A stretch of 64,000 nt of DNA, from NCBI GenBank assembly GCA_034429475.1, contig DAOUGD010000250.1:1-64000 (forward strand), given 5' to 3'. Positions 54,659-64,000 of the stretch are shown here, one piece after another. A model generated the notes under the pieces. The model did not search any database. It worked only from the letters and a program-made list of their open reading frames with translations, and was not told the origin of the DNA. The DNA comes from JAKQHY01 sp034429475. GTDB taxonomy: Bacteria; Chloroflexota; Anaerolineae; B4-G1; SLSP01. A program made the translations under genes and the position numbers. Position 1 is the stretch's first letter. Each line of letters opens with the position of its first letter.

Positions 54659-55384
54659 ATGGCGACCTGGATCGCCCATCTACGAATTGCCGAAAACCTG
54701 TTGGATATGATCCCCGGGCTGGACGCGGCGCAATTTGCCGTGGGGAACATCGCGCCGGATTCAGGCCTGCCCGACGCGAAATGGGAGACCTTCACGCCGC
54801 CGACCGAAGTCACCCACTTCCAGGCGCGCGATCGGTGTCCCTACCACTCCGCCGATTTGGAATTCTACCGGAAATACCTGCTTCCCCTTCCTTGGCCGGG
54901 AAGCGACGTGAAGCAATATTCCTTTTTGTGGGGCTACTTCTGCCACCTGGTGGCGGACAACCCGTGGAGCATCCACATCGGGAAGCCCACCCGCGCCCGT
55001 TTCCAGGCGCAGTTCGAGGCCAATCGCGATTTCATCTGGGAAGTCAAGAAAGATTGGTACGGGTTGGATTTCGTCTACGTGCGCACCCACCCCCAGTCGT
55101 TGTATTGGCGCACCTTTCTCACGTGCGATTATCCCATCAATTACCTGGACGTGCTGCTGCCCGAGGGCGTCCGCCAGCGCGTCGAGTACATCCAGACCTA
55201 TTATCGGCGCACCGACGCGCACGCCGAGGAGCTATGCTCCAGAGAGCGCGTCTACCTCACGGAAGAGGAAGTCGCCCGGTTCGTAGCAGTCGCCACACAG
55301 CAGCTTGCCCAGGCGTATCAGATGCTGCCGGACAGATGCAGCGGCGCCGATGGCTTTTGCTCCATACTGGACTGGTCGCAATGA
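54659..55384 (+). CDS. Zinc-dependent phospholipase C-like protein
   Basis: A 241-residue helical protein of the zinc-dependent phospholipase C family. MATWIAHLRIAENLLDMIPG and QFAVGNIAPDSGLPDAKW match the metal-binding start (His, then GNIAPD). EVTHFQARD and LWGYFCHLVADNPWSIHIG provide further His and Asp ligands. There is no signal peptide. Many bacterial members have no tested activity. AGGAGGAAAG precedes the ATG. Confidence 0.85.
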   Translation: MATWIAHLRIAENLLDMIPGLDAAQFAVGNIAPDSGLPDAKWETFTPPTEVTHFQARDRCPYHSADLEFYRKYLLPLPWPGSDVKQYSFLWGYFCHLVADNPWSIHIGKPTRARFQAQFEANRDFIWEVKKDWYGLDFVYVRTHPQSLYWRTFLTCDYPINYLDVLLPEGVRQRVEYIQTYYRRTDAHAEELCSRERVYLTEEEVARFVAVATQQLAQAYQMLPDRCSGADGFCSILDWSQ

Positions 55385-55609
55385 ATCCTCCCGCCCATGC
55401 CCTTTAAGGCGCGCCAACCGGCTGCGCCCTGCCAAGTGAACGATGAGTGAGCGTAAGATTCTCCATGCATAAAGGTCAGCAAAGGGGAACGTAACCGCGC
55501 AACGCGACCACGAAAAACCCTCTTAATGGTAGCTTTTGCCGTGTCTGGCGGGCAGAAGCTAAATGATCTTCTATGTGGAACGCACCGGGTAATTCCCGGT
55601 GGGCGGTCA
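55385..55609. other. Gene-poor spacer
   Basis: 225 bp with no supported gene or repeat element. It contains one short hairpin (CACCGGG / CCCGGTG around 55583-55600). The small open frames across it lack ribosome-binding sites and coding character. Confidence 0.6.
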
Positions 55610-55638
55610 TTGCATTCCCCCCTCCTCTGCTGTACAAT
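55610..55638 (+). promoter_or_regulatory. Promoter of the large surface protein
   Basis: TTGCAT (55610-55615), a 17-nt spacer and TACAAT (55633-55638). The mRNA would carry a leader of about 135 nt before the ATG at 55780. Confidence 0.75.
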
Positions 55639-55779
55639 AATGATGGACTTCTCACCCTTCCCAATTTTTTCCCCTTCTATCGCATTGCGCTGCAACTTGT
55701 CTACGCTGTGTCACGCGGGCGCAGAAGCCCTTACCCATTTACCTTTCCCTATGCCATGTTTTTAATCAAGGAGGAATCT

Positions 55780-58700
55780 ATGAGAACTAAACGCTTTACC
55801 TTTACTCTGACCACGGGGCTGGGAAGTTTGCTGCTCCTGGTAACGCTGCTGCTCCTCTCTCCGACCCAGCCCGGTAGCGCCCACGCGGCAGACGTCACCC
55901 CTGGCGAGACGGCCCTGGGCGTGCGCGCTCCCCTCGATCCCGATCCGCCGTTTTCCCCAGCGCGGCTGCTGGGGCCGACCCAGTCGCCGCGGATTTTCGC
56001 CCGGTACTACGCGGACGGGCGTAATGATGTGTTTGGATTCAACGCCGTTGCCAGCGGCACGGTTCTGATCACCATCACGCATCCTACCGAGGGGATCATT
56101 GCAACCGGCAGCACCATCGCCGGCACATGCAATGGCTGCAATCCCACCGATTACCAGCTTGATTTTCCCGATTGGACACTCACGGCTGGGGTCAGCGTGA
56201 CGGTGGATGCCGGGCCGGGGATGGTCGAATCGGTCGAGGTGGTTTCCATCACCGGTGATCCCGACGCCGAGACGGACATCGTCATCGGCGACGCCCCGGC
56301 GGGAGGCCAGATGAATGCCTTCGTGCAGCGCCCCGGAAACCAGGCAGACATCAACGACGTGCAGGTGGACGTCAGCGGCGTCTACACACTGGATTTCGCC
56401 GCGGTGGGCTGGGATATTTTGCCCGGCGACGAGTTCCACGTGTACTACCACGCGCCGGGCGGCCACAACGTCGAATCGGTCTTCTGGCTCCCTGCGCCGG
56501 TGCTGAGCATCAACAAGTGGCACGTGAGCGGCTTTGCTCGACCGGGCGGCAAACTCGTGTACGGCATCGGTTACTGGAATGATGGCGGCATGGTCGCAAC
56601 GGACGTCGTCATTACGGACACGCTGCCCGTCTCCACCACCTGGGCCGGCGATACGAGCGGCCTGACGCCCGACATCGGCGCGAATGGCGTCATCACCTGG
56701 CACATCGGCAGCCTCCCCGATGAGGGCATCTACGGCAACTGGGGTGTCTTCTTTGTCACGTTGGACGTCGCCGCCGACATGCCGACCGGGGAGGGGGTCA
56801 TCCCCAGCAATTGCGCTACCATTTCGACGAGCACGCCCGGCGATGCCAACCCCGACGACAACACGGCTTGCAGCGGCAGCGTGGATGTGTGGAACAGCGA
56901 CGTGGGCCTTAATGTGGACAAATGGCCCAGCCCCGGCGATCCCACGCCGGGCCAGGAGTTCGATTACACCCTCCGCTGGTGCAGCGACTACGGGGCGAAT
57001 TTCGGGCCGGTCTGGTTGACCGACACGCTGCCCGTCTCGACGACGGTGGTCGGTTGGAGCACCGACGAGTGGTGGGGACAAATGCTGTGGACCGAAGTCG
57101 TCACCACCGGCGGACAGTTCGCGCTCTACGCGCCGGGTCTGCCGGGCGATTGGTGCGAACACATCACCCTGCGCCTGCGCGTTGACCCCGCTGCGCCGGA
57201 AGAGCTGCTGCTGAGCAACCACGTCATTGTGACGACACCCGGCGACGCGCAGCCCGACAACAACGAACGCCTCAACGAAGATGCGCGCACGAGCAATCCG
57301 CGCCTGGATTTACACCTGGACAAAAGCCTGAACAGCGGGCGGCTCGTCCCCGGCGGATGGATCAATTACTTCTTGTGGTATGGCAATCAGGGGAACATGG
57401 CGGCGCCGGTCGTGATCACAGAGACCGTCCCCACCGGTCTCACCTTCGACTCTGCCTGGTGGGGCGGCGGGCAGCCGGGTGCGGACGAGCCGCTGCCCGC
57501 GCCGGTAGTGGTGGGCGATCAACTTGTGTGGGACCTGAGCGAGCTGCCGGTGAACGGGAGCCGTTGGTTCCACATCCAGATGGCTATCACGGATACCCTC
57601 CAGGCCGGCGACCTCATCACGAACTGCGCCGACCTCAGCATCAACGACGGGGAACGCACCCCGGAGGACAACCACAGGTGCTACACGGTGAAGCTCAACT
57701 CCCCCGGCCCCAACCTGCGCGTGACCAAAGAATCCTGGTGGAACGGCAACAGGCAGTTGGGCTACCGCATCAGCTTCTTCAACCTGGGGGATGAAACTGT
57801 CTCCAACGTCTGGATCACCGACACGTTGCCGACCGGCGTGGCCTGGGAAGGGTGGTATAACCTGAACTTTGATTCAAATCGCCTGGCGGAGGAGGCGCTC
57901 CCCGGCGACGTGCTGGCCTGGCGCTTCACGGAGCTGTATCCGGGCGACAACGGCAACCTGGAGTTCAATACGAACCTGGACGAACCCGGTGCGCCGGTAC
58001 GCTGGTACACCAACACGGTGGAGATCACCGTGCCGGACGGCGACGTCAACCCCGCCGACAACGCTGGTGAGACCGTGGACTTCAGCGGCGGCGAGGTGGA
58101 ATGGGTGGACGTGGACGTCTACCGCACCCGCATCTGGGGCTGCGCGCCGCAAGGCCCTGTTACTGTCACCACGGCGGCGGCAGAAGTGATCTTCGGCAAT
58201 GACTGGAACGAGAATAACTTCCCCGATACCTTCGACCCCGGCGACGTCGTCACTGTGACGGCCGGCGCGGGACGGTATCCGGTGGTCATTACCATTCCCG
58301 ATCCCTTCACCGGGCAAATTGACTCCGTCGCCGACACGGTTTGGGGGCAGATTGACGCGCTGGATCACGCACAGGTCGAGGTGGACTTGTGGAACATCGG
58401 TTCGCAATGGACGGAAACCGATGCCCAGGGCCATTACAGCGTCACTTACCCCGACATCCCGCACGGTGCGCAAGGCGACGTAGGATATTGGACCGAGATT
58501 GCTTACGCCAGCGTCGGCTTCCACCACCGGCTGGTCAACCTGGACCTGACCGTCACCGTGGATTACAGCGACAATGGCGTAGACAGCACCTATGAACGCG
58601 GGCACACCGGCTGGGTCACTGTCACCAGCAACCTTACCACAGAAATCAAGGCGACCGTCGAGGTCACCACGGAACAGTGGCCCTCGTGGAACGGCGGCAG

Positions 58701-61700
58701 CGGCTTCTCGACCCATCATCACCCCTGGGCCCCGTCGCAGCCCGACATTCAACCGGGCGATTGGGTCTACGCCGTGTTGGACAACGGCTATAGCGCCGCC
58801 GTGCAGGTAGGAACCATCAACGCTGCGGTGGATGCGGACAACGATGTGGTATCCGGCGCCCTCGATGTGCCGTGGTTCTCCGAAGGCTTGCCGGTCAGGT
58901 GCGAAATTCACGAGGAAAATGCGCCGGGCATCGAAATTCAGAACGTCGATCCCCAGGGCGGCGCGTTCTTCTGCGACTTCGGCGGCATGTGGGACATTCA
59001 GCCCGGTCAGAACGTGGCGGTGCGCTACGCCGAACCGGACGGCAACCAGGTGATGGCCCGCCCCGCCAATCCCGCGCCGCGCCTGCGCGTGGAAAAATGG
59101 CTGGAAAGCGGCAATCCCGGCGAGAATAGCAATGCAACTTTCTACGTGCAATACCGTAACGAGGGCGACGACGCGGCCGAGAATGTCGTCATCACCGACA
59201 CGCTGCAAGGGATGACCTACATCACCGACACCTCCGGCTTCACGCACACCGGCAGCGGCGACCAGATCGTCCTGGACTTGGGGACGGTCGCGCCGGGTGA
59301 GTGGATTTACTTCTACGTCTTTGCCGAGGTCACGGCGGGGGCGGGCGAGCGCGTCACCAACACCGTCCAGATCGCCACCAGCGATCCCTACGATCAGGGC
59401 GACCCGTCAGAGAAATGGCGCGAGTGGAGCGGCGACGTGCAGCCCAACGATACGACCCTTAACATCGGCAAGCAGTCGTGGACCGGCGACCCTGCGGCCG
59501 GCTACGCCATGATCTTCCAACTCAGCTCGTGCAACAACGGCGGCACGGGCAGCCTGGCGGTAACGATCACCGATACGCTGCACCCCTCCATGACGCTCCA
59601 AACCTGGTGGAGCGACAATCCCGGATGGCGCGAAGTCAGCCGTGGCGCGCAAGAACTGGTTCTCGCCAAACCCACGCTGCCGGGCTGGCGTTGCGAGAAC
59701 GTCTATGTCCGCGCTACGGTAGATGCGGAGGCCGAGTCGGGGATGTTCATCTCCAACACAGCCACAATCTACGCGGCCAACGATCTCAGCACCGGCGACG
59801 ATGAAGCCGGGTGGGGCGGCCACGTCGCCGCGCCGCGTCGCAATCTGCTGGTTGACAAGTATTGGAACTGGGGGCAACTGACCCCCGGCGGCGAATTGCG
59901 CTACAACCTCAACTACAACAACACCGGCAACGTCCCGGTGGGCGCGTTCCGCATCACCGACACGCTGCCGGTGAGCACGACCTTCGTCAGCGCGTGGCAG
60001 GATAATCACCCCTTCACGCCGACTCTCATTGATGACGGTATGGTGGTGTGGGAGTTTGCCGGGCTGGATAACGGCTACGCTAACGGGTTCGAGGTAATCC
60101 TGAGGGTGGATGCTGACGCTATCCCCGGTACGCTGCTGGTCAACACCGCCGAGATTTCCTGTCTGCCGGGCGAAGAGACTTGCGACGACAACGTCAGAAG
60201 TTGGACCGAGACACTCCTCAACCACGGCCCGAACCTGCGCGTGACCAAGTGGGGCGACTGGCACGGCGACCGGCCGGGGCACGCCCGGTATGAATTCCAT
60301 GTGGAGAACGTGGGGGACGTTGCTGTCGCGCAGGCTGTCATCACGGATACCTACCCCATGGTAATGACATTGGAAGGGGGGATTGACGTAGATTGGGGCC
60401 GCGTGGCGGATTATACGGAGAATGCTGCGGAACACTGGCTCCAACTCACGCTTAACGATGTAGGCCCCGGCTACCGGCTGGATATCCGTTTCAATACCAC
60501 GATGGAGGAACCGGTGGCCGAGGGACTGATCCTCACCAACACGGTTGCTGTCGCGCCGGTCGCGGGCGATACCAACCCCGCCGACGACAGTACGGATTAC
60601 GTCCTCACCACCGGCCCCGATCTCTACGTCGAGAAGACGCTGGTCGGCGGCGCGTTGCTGCCCGGCGAACTGGTCACCTTCAGCCTGCGCTTCGGCAACG
60701 ACCAGCCGGGTCACACCTGGTGGTGGAATATGGAGGGTAACACGCGGCTCACGGACATTCTGCCGGCGGGCCTGACGTACGTTTCCGCGCACCTGCGTTA
60801 CTGCGGCGGCTCTGAGTGGTGCGCGCGTCCCCCTGATGTGCGACTCGATCCGATCCAGGTGTGGTGGTTTGATCCCCTCAACGCCGGCGCGTGGAATGAG
60901 CTTTACCTGACCGCCCGCATCACGGACACAGCTACCGGGCGGGAGACTTTCACCAACACGGCTCAAATTGCCAGCAACCAACCTGCCGACGATACCGACC
61001 CCGACTCCACCAACAACTACGCGACGCTCACGCTGCCCATTGACCTGCCGTACTTTGAGGTCAGCAAGGACTACGAGAGTACAACCGTCGCCGGAACGCC
61101 CATCACCTACACCCTGACGGTGACGAACAGCGGCAATCGCGTGGGCACAGGCGTCATCCTCAGCGACACCATTCCACAGGGCTTGGGAAACCCCGGCGGC
61201 GGGACGCTTGAGTTTGGCGCGGCTCGCTGGCTTTTCGCCATGATCGGCGTGGACGAGACAGCGACGGCGGAATTGACCGGCCTCCTGCCCTGCGCCGGCA
61301 GCGTCGTCAACGCTGACTACCGCGTCGTCACCAGCGACCAGGGCGTGGGCAGCGCCGTGGGCGCGCCGGTCGTCCTGAACGTTCTCGCCCCCACCCTCGT
61401 TGCCGACCTGGAGCAGAGCGCCGCCAGCGCCGTGGTCAGCGCGACGTTGTCTTTCACCGGCAGCGCCGCCACGAATGGCCCGGCGGTCGCGGCGTGGGCC
61501 TGGGACTTCGGCGACGACAGCGCGCCGGCCATGACGCCCAACGCCGTCCACACCTACGTCACCGACGGCGTCTTCCCTGTCACCCTCACCGTCACCGACA
61601 CGTGCGGCTACACCGCGACGGCCACCAGCGCGGTCACGGTCACGCCGCCAGCGCTCGTGGCGAGCTTCATCCAGAGCGCGGCGCAGGTCAGGCCGGGTGA

Positions 61701-61959
61701 CACGGTCACGTTCACCAGCACCAGCACAACCGATGCGCCGCCTATCGTCGCGTGGGCCTGGGACTTCAGCGACGACGCTACGTTGAAATTGGGGGCGATC
61801 GTGACGCATACCTATCTCACGGAGGGGACTTTCACCGTTACCCTGACGGTCAGCGATAGCCTGGGCTACCACGCTGTCGCGGCCTCGGTCGTCACGGTCA
61901 GTCAGGATCAGGTCTTCGTCTACCTGCCGCTGGTGTTGCGGGATTATCCGCCGCAATAA
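55780..61959 (+). CDS. Giant DUF11/PKD surface protein with YLPLVLR tail
   Basis: A 2059-residue exported protein. Residues 1-36 form a signal peptide (LGSLLLLVTLLLLSPTQPGS...HAA). About ten DUF11-like domains follow, each with a (V/I)xK start, Asn-rich centre and ITDTLP element, starting near residues 240, 375, 510, 645, 1102, 1225, 1350, 1480, 1612 and 1755. Residues about 770-1095 are a different beta-rich region (VEVDLWNIGSQWTETDAQGH). Two PKD domains (WAWDFGDDSAP, WAWDFSDDATL) occupy about 1870-2040. The end is VYLPLVLRDYPPQ. AAGGAGG precedes the ATG. Likely a long stalk or adhesin at the cell surface. Confidence 0.9.
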   Translation: MRTKRFTFTLTTGLGSLLLLVTLLLLSPTQPGSAHAADVTPGETALGVRAPLDPDPPFSPARLLGPTQSPRIFARYYADGRNDVFGFNAVASGTVLITITHPTEGIIATGSTIAGTCNGCNPTDYQLDFPDWTLTAGVSVTVDAGPGMVESVEVVSITGDPDAETDIVIGDAPAGGQMNAFVQRPGNQADINDVQVDVSGVYTLDFAAVGWDILPGDEFHVYYHAPGGHNVESVFWLPAPVLSINKWHVSGFARPGGKLVYGIGYWNDGGMVATDVVITDTLPVSTTWAGDTSGLTPDIGANGVITWHIGSLPDEGIYGNWGVFFVTLDVAADMPTGEGVIPSNCATISTSTPGDANPDDNTACSGSVDVWNSDVGLNVDKWPSPGDPTPGQEFDYTLRWCSDYGANFGPVWLTDTLPVSTTVVGWSTDEWWGQMLWTEVVTTGGQFALYAPGLPGDWCEHITLRLRVDPAAPEELLLSNHVIVTTPGDAQPDNNERLNEDARTSNPRLDLHLDKSLNSGRLVPGGWINYFLWYGNQGNMAAPVVITETVPTGLTFDSAWWGGGQPGADEPLPAPVVVGDQLVWDLSELPVNGSRWFHIQMAITDTLQAGDLITNCADLSINDGERTPEDNHRCYTVKLNSPGPNLRVTKESWWNGNRQLGYRISFFNLGDETVSNVWITDTLPTGVAWEGWYNLNFDSNRLAEEALPGDVLAWRFTELYPGDNGNLEFNTNLDEPGAPVRWYTNTVEITVPDGDVNPADNAGETVDFSGGEVEWVDVDVYRTRIWGCAPQGPVTVTTAAAEVIFGNDWNENNFPDTFDPGDVVTVTAGAGRYPVVITIPDPFTGQIDSVADTVWGQIDALDHAQVEVDLWNIGSQWTETDAQGHYSVTYPDIPHGAQGDVGYWTEIAYASVGFHHRLVNLDLTVTVDYSDNGVDSTYERGHTGWVTVTSNLTTEIKATVEVTTEQWPSWNGGSGFSTHHHPWAPSQPDIQPGDWVYAVLDNGYSAAVQVGTINAAVDADNDVVSGALDVPWFSEGLPVRCEIHEENAPGIEIQNVDPQGGAFFCDFGGMWDIQPGQNVAVRYAEPDGNQVMARPANPAPRLRVEKWLESGNPGENSNATFYVQYRNEGDDAAENVVITDTLQGMTYITDTSGFTHTGSGDQIVLDLGTVAPGEWIYFYVFAEVTAGAGERVTNTVQIATSDPYDQGDPSEKWREWSGDVQPNDTTLNIGKQSWTGDPAAGYAMIFQLSSCNNGGTGSLAVTITDTLHPSMTLQTWWSDNPGWREVSRGAQELVLAKPTLPGWRCENVYVRATVDAEAESGMFISNTATIYAANDLSTGDDEAGWGGHVAAPRRNLLVDKYWNWGQLTPGGELRYNLNYNNTGNVPVGAFRITDTLPVSTTFVSAWQDNHPFTPTLIDDGMVVWEFAGLDNGYANGFEVILRVDADAIPGTLLVNTAEISCLPGEETCDDNVRSWTETLLNHGPNLRVTKWGDWHGDRPGHARYEFHVENVGDVAVAQAVITDTYPMVMTLEGGIDVDWGRVADYTENAAEHWLQLTLNDVGPGYRLDIRFNTTMEEPVAEGLILTNTVAVAPVAGDTNPADDSTDYVLTTGPDLYVEKTLVGGALLPGELVTFSLRFGNDQPGHTWWWNMEGNTRLTDILPAGLTYVSAHLRYCGGSEWCARPPDVRLDPIQVWWFDPLNAGAWNELYLTARITDTATGRETFTNTAQIASNQPADDTDPDSTNNYATLTLPIDLPYFEVSKDYESTTVAGTPITYTLTVTNSGNRVGTGVILSDTIPQGLGNPGGGTLEFGAARWLFAMIGVDETATAELTGLLPCAGSVVNADYRVVTSDQGVGSAVGAPVVLNVLAPTLVADLEQSAASAVVSATLSFTGSAATNGPAVAAWAWDFGDDSAPAMTPNAVHTYVTDGVFPVTLTVTDTCGYTATATSAVTVTPPALVASFIQSAAQVRPGDTVTFTSTSTTDAPPIVAWAWDFSDDATLKLGAIVTHTYLTEGTFTVTLTVSDSLGYHAVAASVVTVSQDQVFVYLPLVLRDYPPQ

Positions 61960-61971
61960 GCTGCCCTACAC

Positions 61972-62011
61972 AACGGGAGAGGGACTTTGCGCGCAAAGCC
62001 CCTCTCCCGTT
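61972..62011 (+). terminator. Hairpin after the large surface protein
   Basis: AACGGGAGAGGG / CCCTCTCCCGTT (12 bp) encloses a second palindrome CTTTGCGCGCAAAG. It lies 12 bp after the stop. The 3' side is C-rich, so it may act by stabilising the mRNA or as a Rho-assisted end. Confidence 0.7.
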
Positions 62012-62209
62012 CCCCCCTACATCCGCCCAGACCCTTCCTCAGAAACCGATTCTAGCCACACAATTCAAACAGGAATGCGGCGCGACGGGAGACTGATAAG
62101 ATCCTGCAATAGCGATTTTTAACTTTCCGGGTATTATTGAGCGAAGGAAGGTAGGAAAATCTATGCCCAATTCCTCATTGCAAGATCATGGTGACCACAG
62201 GAGACCCGC

Positions 62210-64000
62210 GTGAGCAACACCAAACCCCCCTCATGTTGGCTGATTGTGTCCATCTATATCTTCATCCTCGCCCTGTTGAGTTGGTCCATCGTCCGGTTTG
62301 ATCTGCCAGACAGTCTGCTGCTCATCGGTGTCGTGCCCTGTGTGTTATCGGCCTTTTTCTACAGTCGGGGAATTTACTGGATTATGTGTATCACGCTCGC
62401 CGTGATGGCTATCTGGGTTACATCCCTGGTTTCCGGCAATTTCGTCAGCTCGCTGGTCACGATCGCGATGGCCTCGTTCAGCGGGCTGGCGATGGCGGAG
62501 GGCGTGCGGGCGTTGGTCACAGCCCGGGCGCGCGCCGAAGACGCCTTGCAGCGCAGCGAAGAACGCCTGCGCACGCTGATCAATGCTACCCCCGATATCA
62601 TCTGCTTCAAAGACGGCGCGGGGCGCTGGCTAGAAGCCAACCGGGCCGATCTCGAACTCTTCGAATTGCAAACGGTGGACTATCACGGCAAGACTGACGC
62701 CGAGCTGGCGCCGTTCAGCCCTTTTTACCGCGACGCCTTCCTCACCTGCGAGCAGACAGACGAAACCGCCTGGCTTCAGGGCGCGACCTCACGCGGCGAG
62801 GAACGGATTCCCGTTCCCGATGGGAGCGCCCGCGTCTACGATGTCATCAAGACGCCGCTTTTTCACGCCCACGGTGGCCGCCGTGGCCTGGTGGTGCTGG
62901 GCCGTGACATCACAGAACGCAAGCGCGCGGAAGAAGCGTTGCGCGAAAGTGAGGAGAAATACCGGTTTTTGTTTGATAACGCCGGCGACGTGATCCTCAT
63001 CCATGACGAAGAAGCGCGGATATTGGCCTTCAACAAACTGACCATCGAGCGGCTTGGGTACACGCCGGAAGAGCTGCTATCCATGACGATCCATCAAATA
63101 GATACACCGGAGCAAAGTCGGCAGGTGGCGGGCCGAATCGAACAGGTGCTGGAGCAAGGACAGATTGCCTTTGAAACCGTGTTACAGCGCAAGGACGGCT
63201 CGTATGTCTCGATGGAGGTTCGCACCCGACGCATCCTTTGGGACGACAAGCCGGCGCTGATGAGCATTGGACGCGACATTACTGAGCGCAAACAAGCCGA
63301 GGAAGCCCTGGTCCGCTACCGCGATCATCTGGAGGAGTTGGTCCAGACCCGCACTGCCGAAGTACAACGCCAGTACGCGCAGTTAGGCACCATCTTGCGC
63401 AGCGCCGGCGACGCCATTTGTATGACCGATCCTGAGTGGCGCATCTTGTACATCAACCCGGCCTTCACCACCTTGACTGGCTATCTGGCAGACGAGGTGC
63501 TGGCCCGGAATATGTGTGACTTGAGCGTGATGGTGGATTGCGCCTCACACTTGTCGGCCATTCTCCCGGTCCTGAATCAGGGGAAGCTCTGGCAAGGAGA
63601 AATGCTGGGTCAGCGCAAGGATGGCCGGAACTACACGGCAGAGTTCATCGTCGCGCCGGTGCATGACGACGCCGGACAAGTCAGCGGTTACGTCTTTACC
63701 CACCACGACGTCAGCCAGGCCAAAGACCTGGAACGCGCGCGCGATCAGTTCATCACCAACGTCTCCCATCAATTCCTCACCCCCCTCACCCCGCTCAAGA
63801 CCGGCATCTACCTGCTCCGCCGCACGCTCGTCTCGGAAAAACAGCAGCAACAGTTGACCGCGATGGAGACGGCCATAGACTGGCTCATCCATCTGGTCAA
63901 GGACACACTGGAAATCTCAACGTTGGACAGTGGCAAAGGCGTCACGACCTGGGAACCGGTTTCCCTGCTGGACATCGTTGATGAAGTGCTGAAGCGTCAC
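62210..64000 (+). CDS. Multi-PAS sensor histidine kinase, right end missing
   Basis: The first 597 residues of a histidine kinase that runs off the window. The start codon is GTG with CAGGAG 7 nt upstream. Four hydrophobic helices (about 9-98) anchor it. Three PAS domains follow: about 112-240 (RTLINATPDIICFKDGAGRW, ending GRDITERKRAEEA), 245-365 (YRFLFDNAGDVILIHDEEAR, ending GRDITERKQ) and 390-500 (ILRSAGDAICMTDPEWRILY). A short coiled coil joins the second and third. The HisKA domain starts ARDQFITNVSHQFLTPLTPL with the phospho-accepting His about 517. The ATPase domain and any receiver are outside the window, so its signal and partner are unknown. Confidence 0.92.
   Translation, partial: MSNTKPPSCWLIVSIYIFILALLSWSIVRFDLPDSLLLIGVVPCVLSAFFYSRGIYWIMCITLAVMAIWVTSLVSGNFVSSLVTIAMASFSGLAMAEGVRALVTARARAEDALQRSEERLRTLINATPDIICFKDGAGRWLEANRADLELFELQTVDYHGKTDAELAPFSPFYRDAFLTCEQTDETAWLQGATSRGEERIPVPDGSARVYDVIKTPLFHAHGGRRGLVVLGRDITERKRAEEALRESEEKYRFLFDNAGDVILIHDEEARILAFNKLTIERLGYTPEELLSMTIHQIDTPEQSRQVAGRIEQVLEQGQIAFETVLQRKDGSYVSMEVRTRRILWDDKPALMSIGRDITERKQAEEALVRYRDHLEELVQTRTAEVQRQYAQLGTILRSAGDAICMTDPEWRILYINPAFTTLTGYLADEVLARNMCDLSVMVDCASHLSAILPVLNQGKLWQGEMLGQRKDGRNYTAEFIVAPVHDDAGQVSGYVFTHHDVSQAKDLERARDQFITNVSHQFLTPLTPLKTGIYLLRRTLVSEKQQQQLTAMETAIDWLIHLVKDTLEISTLDSGKGVTTWEPVSLLDIVDEVLKRH

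Overview
The window looks like chromosome from a GC-rich, free-living bacterium, most likely a Chloroflexota member (Anaerolineae or Caldilineae-like). This rests on the gene mix: envelope proteins built of DUF11, PKD or FG-GAP modules that end in a YLPLVLR tail, many heptamer-type repeat arrays between genes, NusG with a long acidic N-terminus, a ceramidase homologue, and several glycoside hydrolases. I could not test the assignment against a database. The DNA is chromosomal in character: no prophage, insertion sequence, rRNA or CRISPR array is visible.

Layout. 1-8.9 kb: a possible nuclease-fold protein, an NAD-kinase-like protein, an SPFH protein and a ceramidase homologue, then a minus-strand operon (Lgt-like protein, site-2 protease, unknown protein, glycosyltransferase). 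9.0-13.2 kb: a minus-strand translation operon in the order tRNA-Thr, tRNA-Tyr, tRNA-Thr, tRNA-Trp, secE, nusG, rplK, rplA, L10 leader, rplJ, rplL. It is driven by two consensus promoters and lacks tuf, rpmG and rpoBC. 13.3-16.8 kb: leuS followed 1 bp later by a RelE-type toxin-antitoxin pair. 16.9-24.9 kb: a CDP-dideoxyhexose cluster (rfbF, rfbG, a reductase/epimerase, rfbH, GT2, HAD phosphatase) running into a PfkB kinase, an MBL-fold hydrolase and a P-loop kinase. 24.9-30.8 kb: hicBA, ahcY, then recX-rny behind a leader with two mutually exclusive helices, and a GNAT-ubiX pair. 31-36 kb: parB, an MFS carrier, a sugar isomerase-like protein and an ArsR-DUF2087 regulator. 36-56 kb: an accessory region with an FG-GAP surface protein, GH95, GH18, GH51, small toxin-antitoxin remnants, methyltransferases, hydrolases, lspA and an AT-rich probable import. 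55.8-62 kb: a 2059-residue DUF11/PKD surface protein. The right edge cuts a multi-PAS histidine kinase.

How the genes fit together. The MFS carrier, TIM-barrel isomerase, GH95, GH51 and GH18 suggest growth on plant or microbial polysaccharides. rfbFGH plus two glycosyltransferases suggest a surface glycan containing a 3,6-dideoxyhexose. ahcY with a PfkB kinase may recycle adenosine released from S-adenosylhomocysteine made by the many methyltransferases.

The most unusual signal is a set of more than twenty short elements (about 35-100 bp). Most consist of 7-10 bp units repeated head to tail in a left arm, a short spacer, and the complementary units in a right arm. Several unrelated unit sequences share this architecture. 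They sit mostly between a stop codon and the next ribosome-binding site, one is nested inside another, and some lie in frame inside leuS and the GH95 gene or supply the end of a protein. The second signal is the recX-rny leader, in which one 13-nt segment can pair either with an upstream complement or into an intrinsic terminator.
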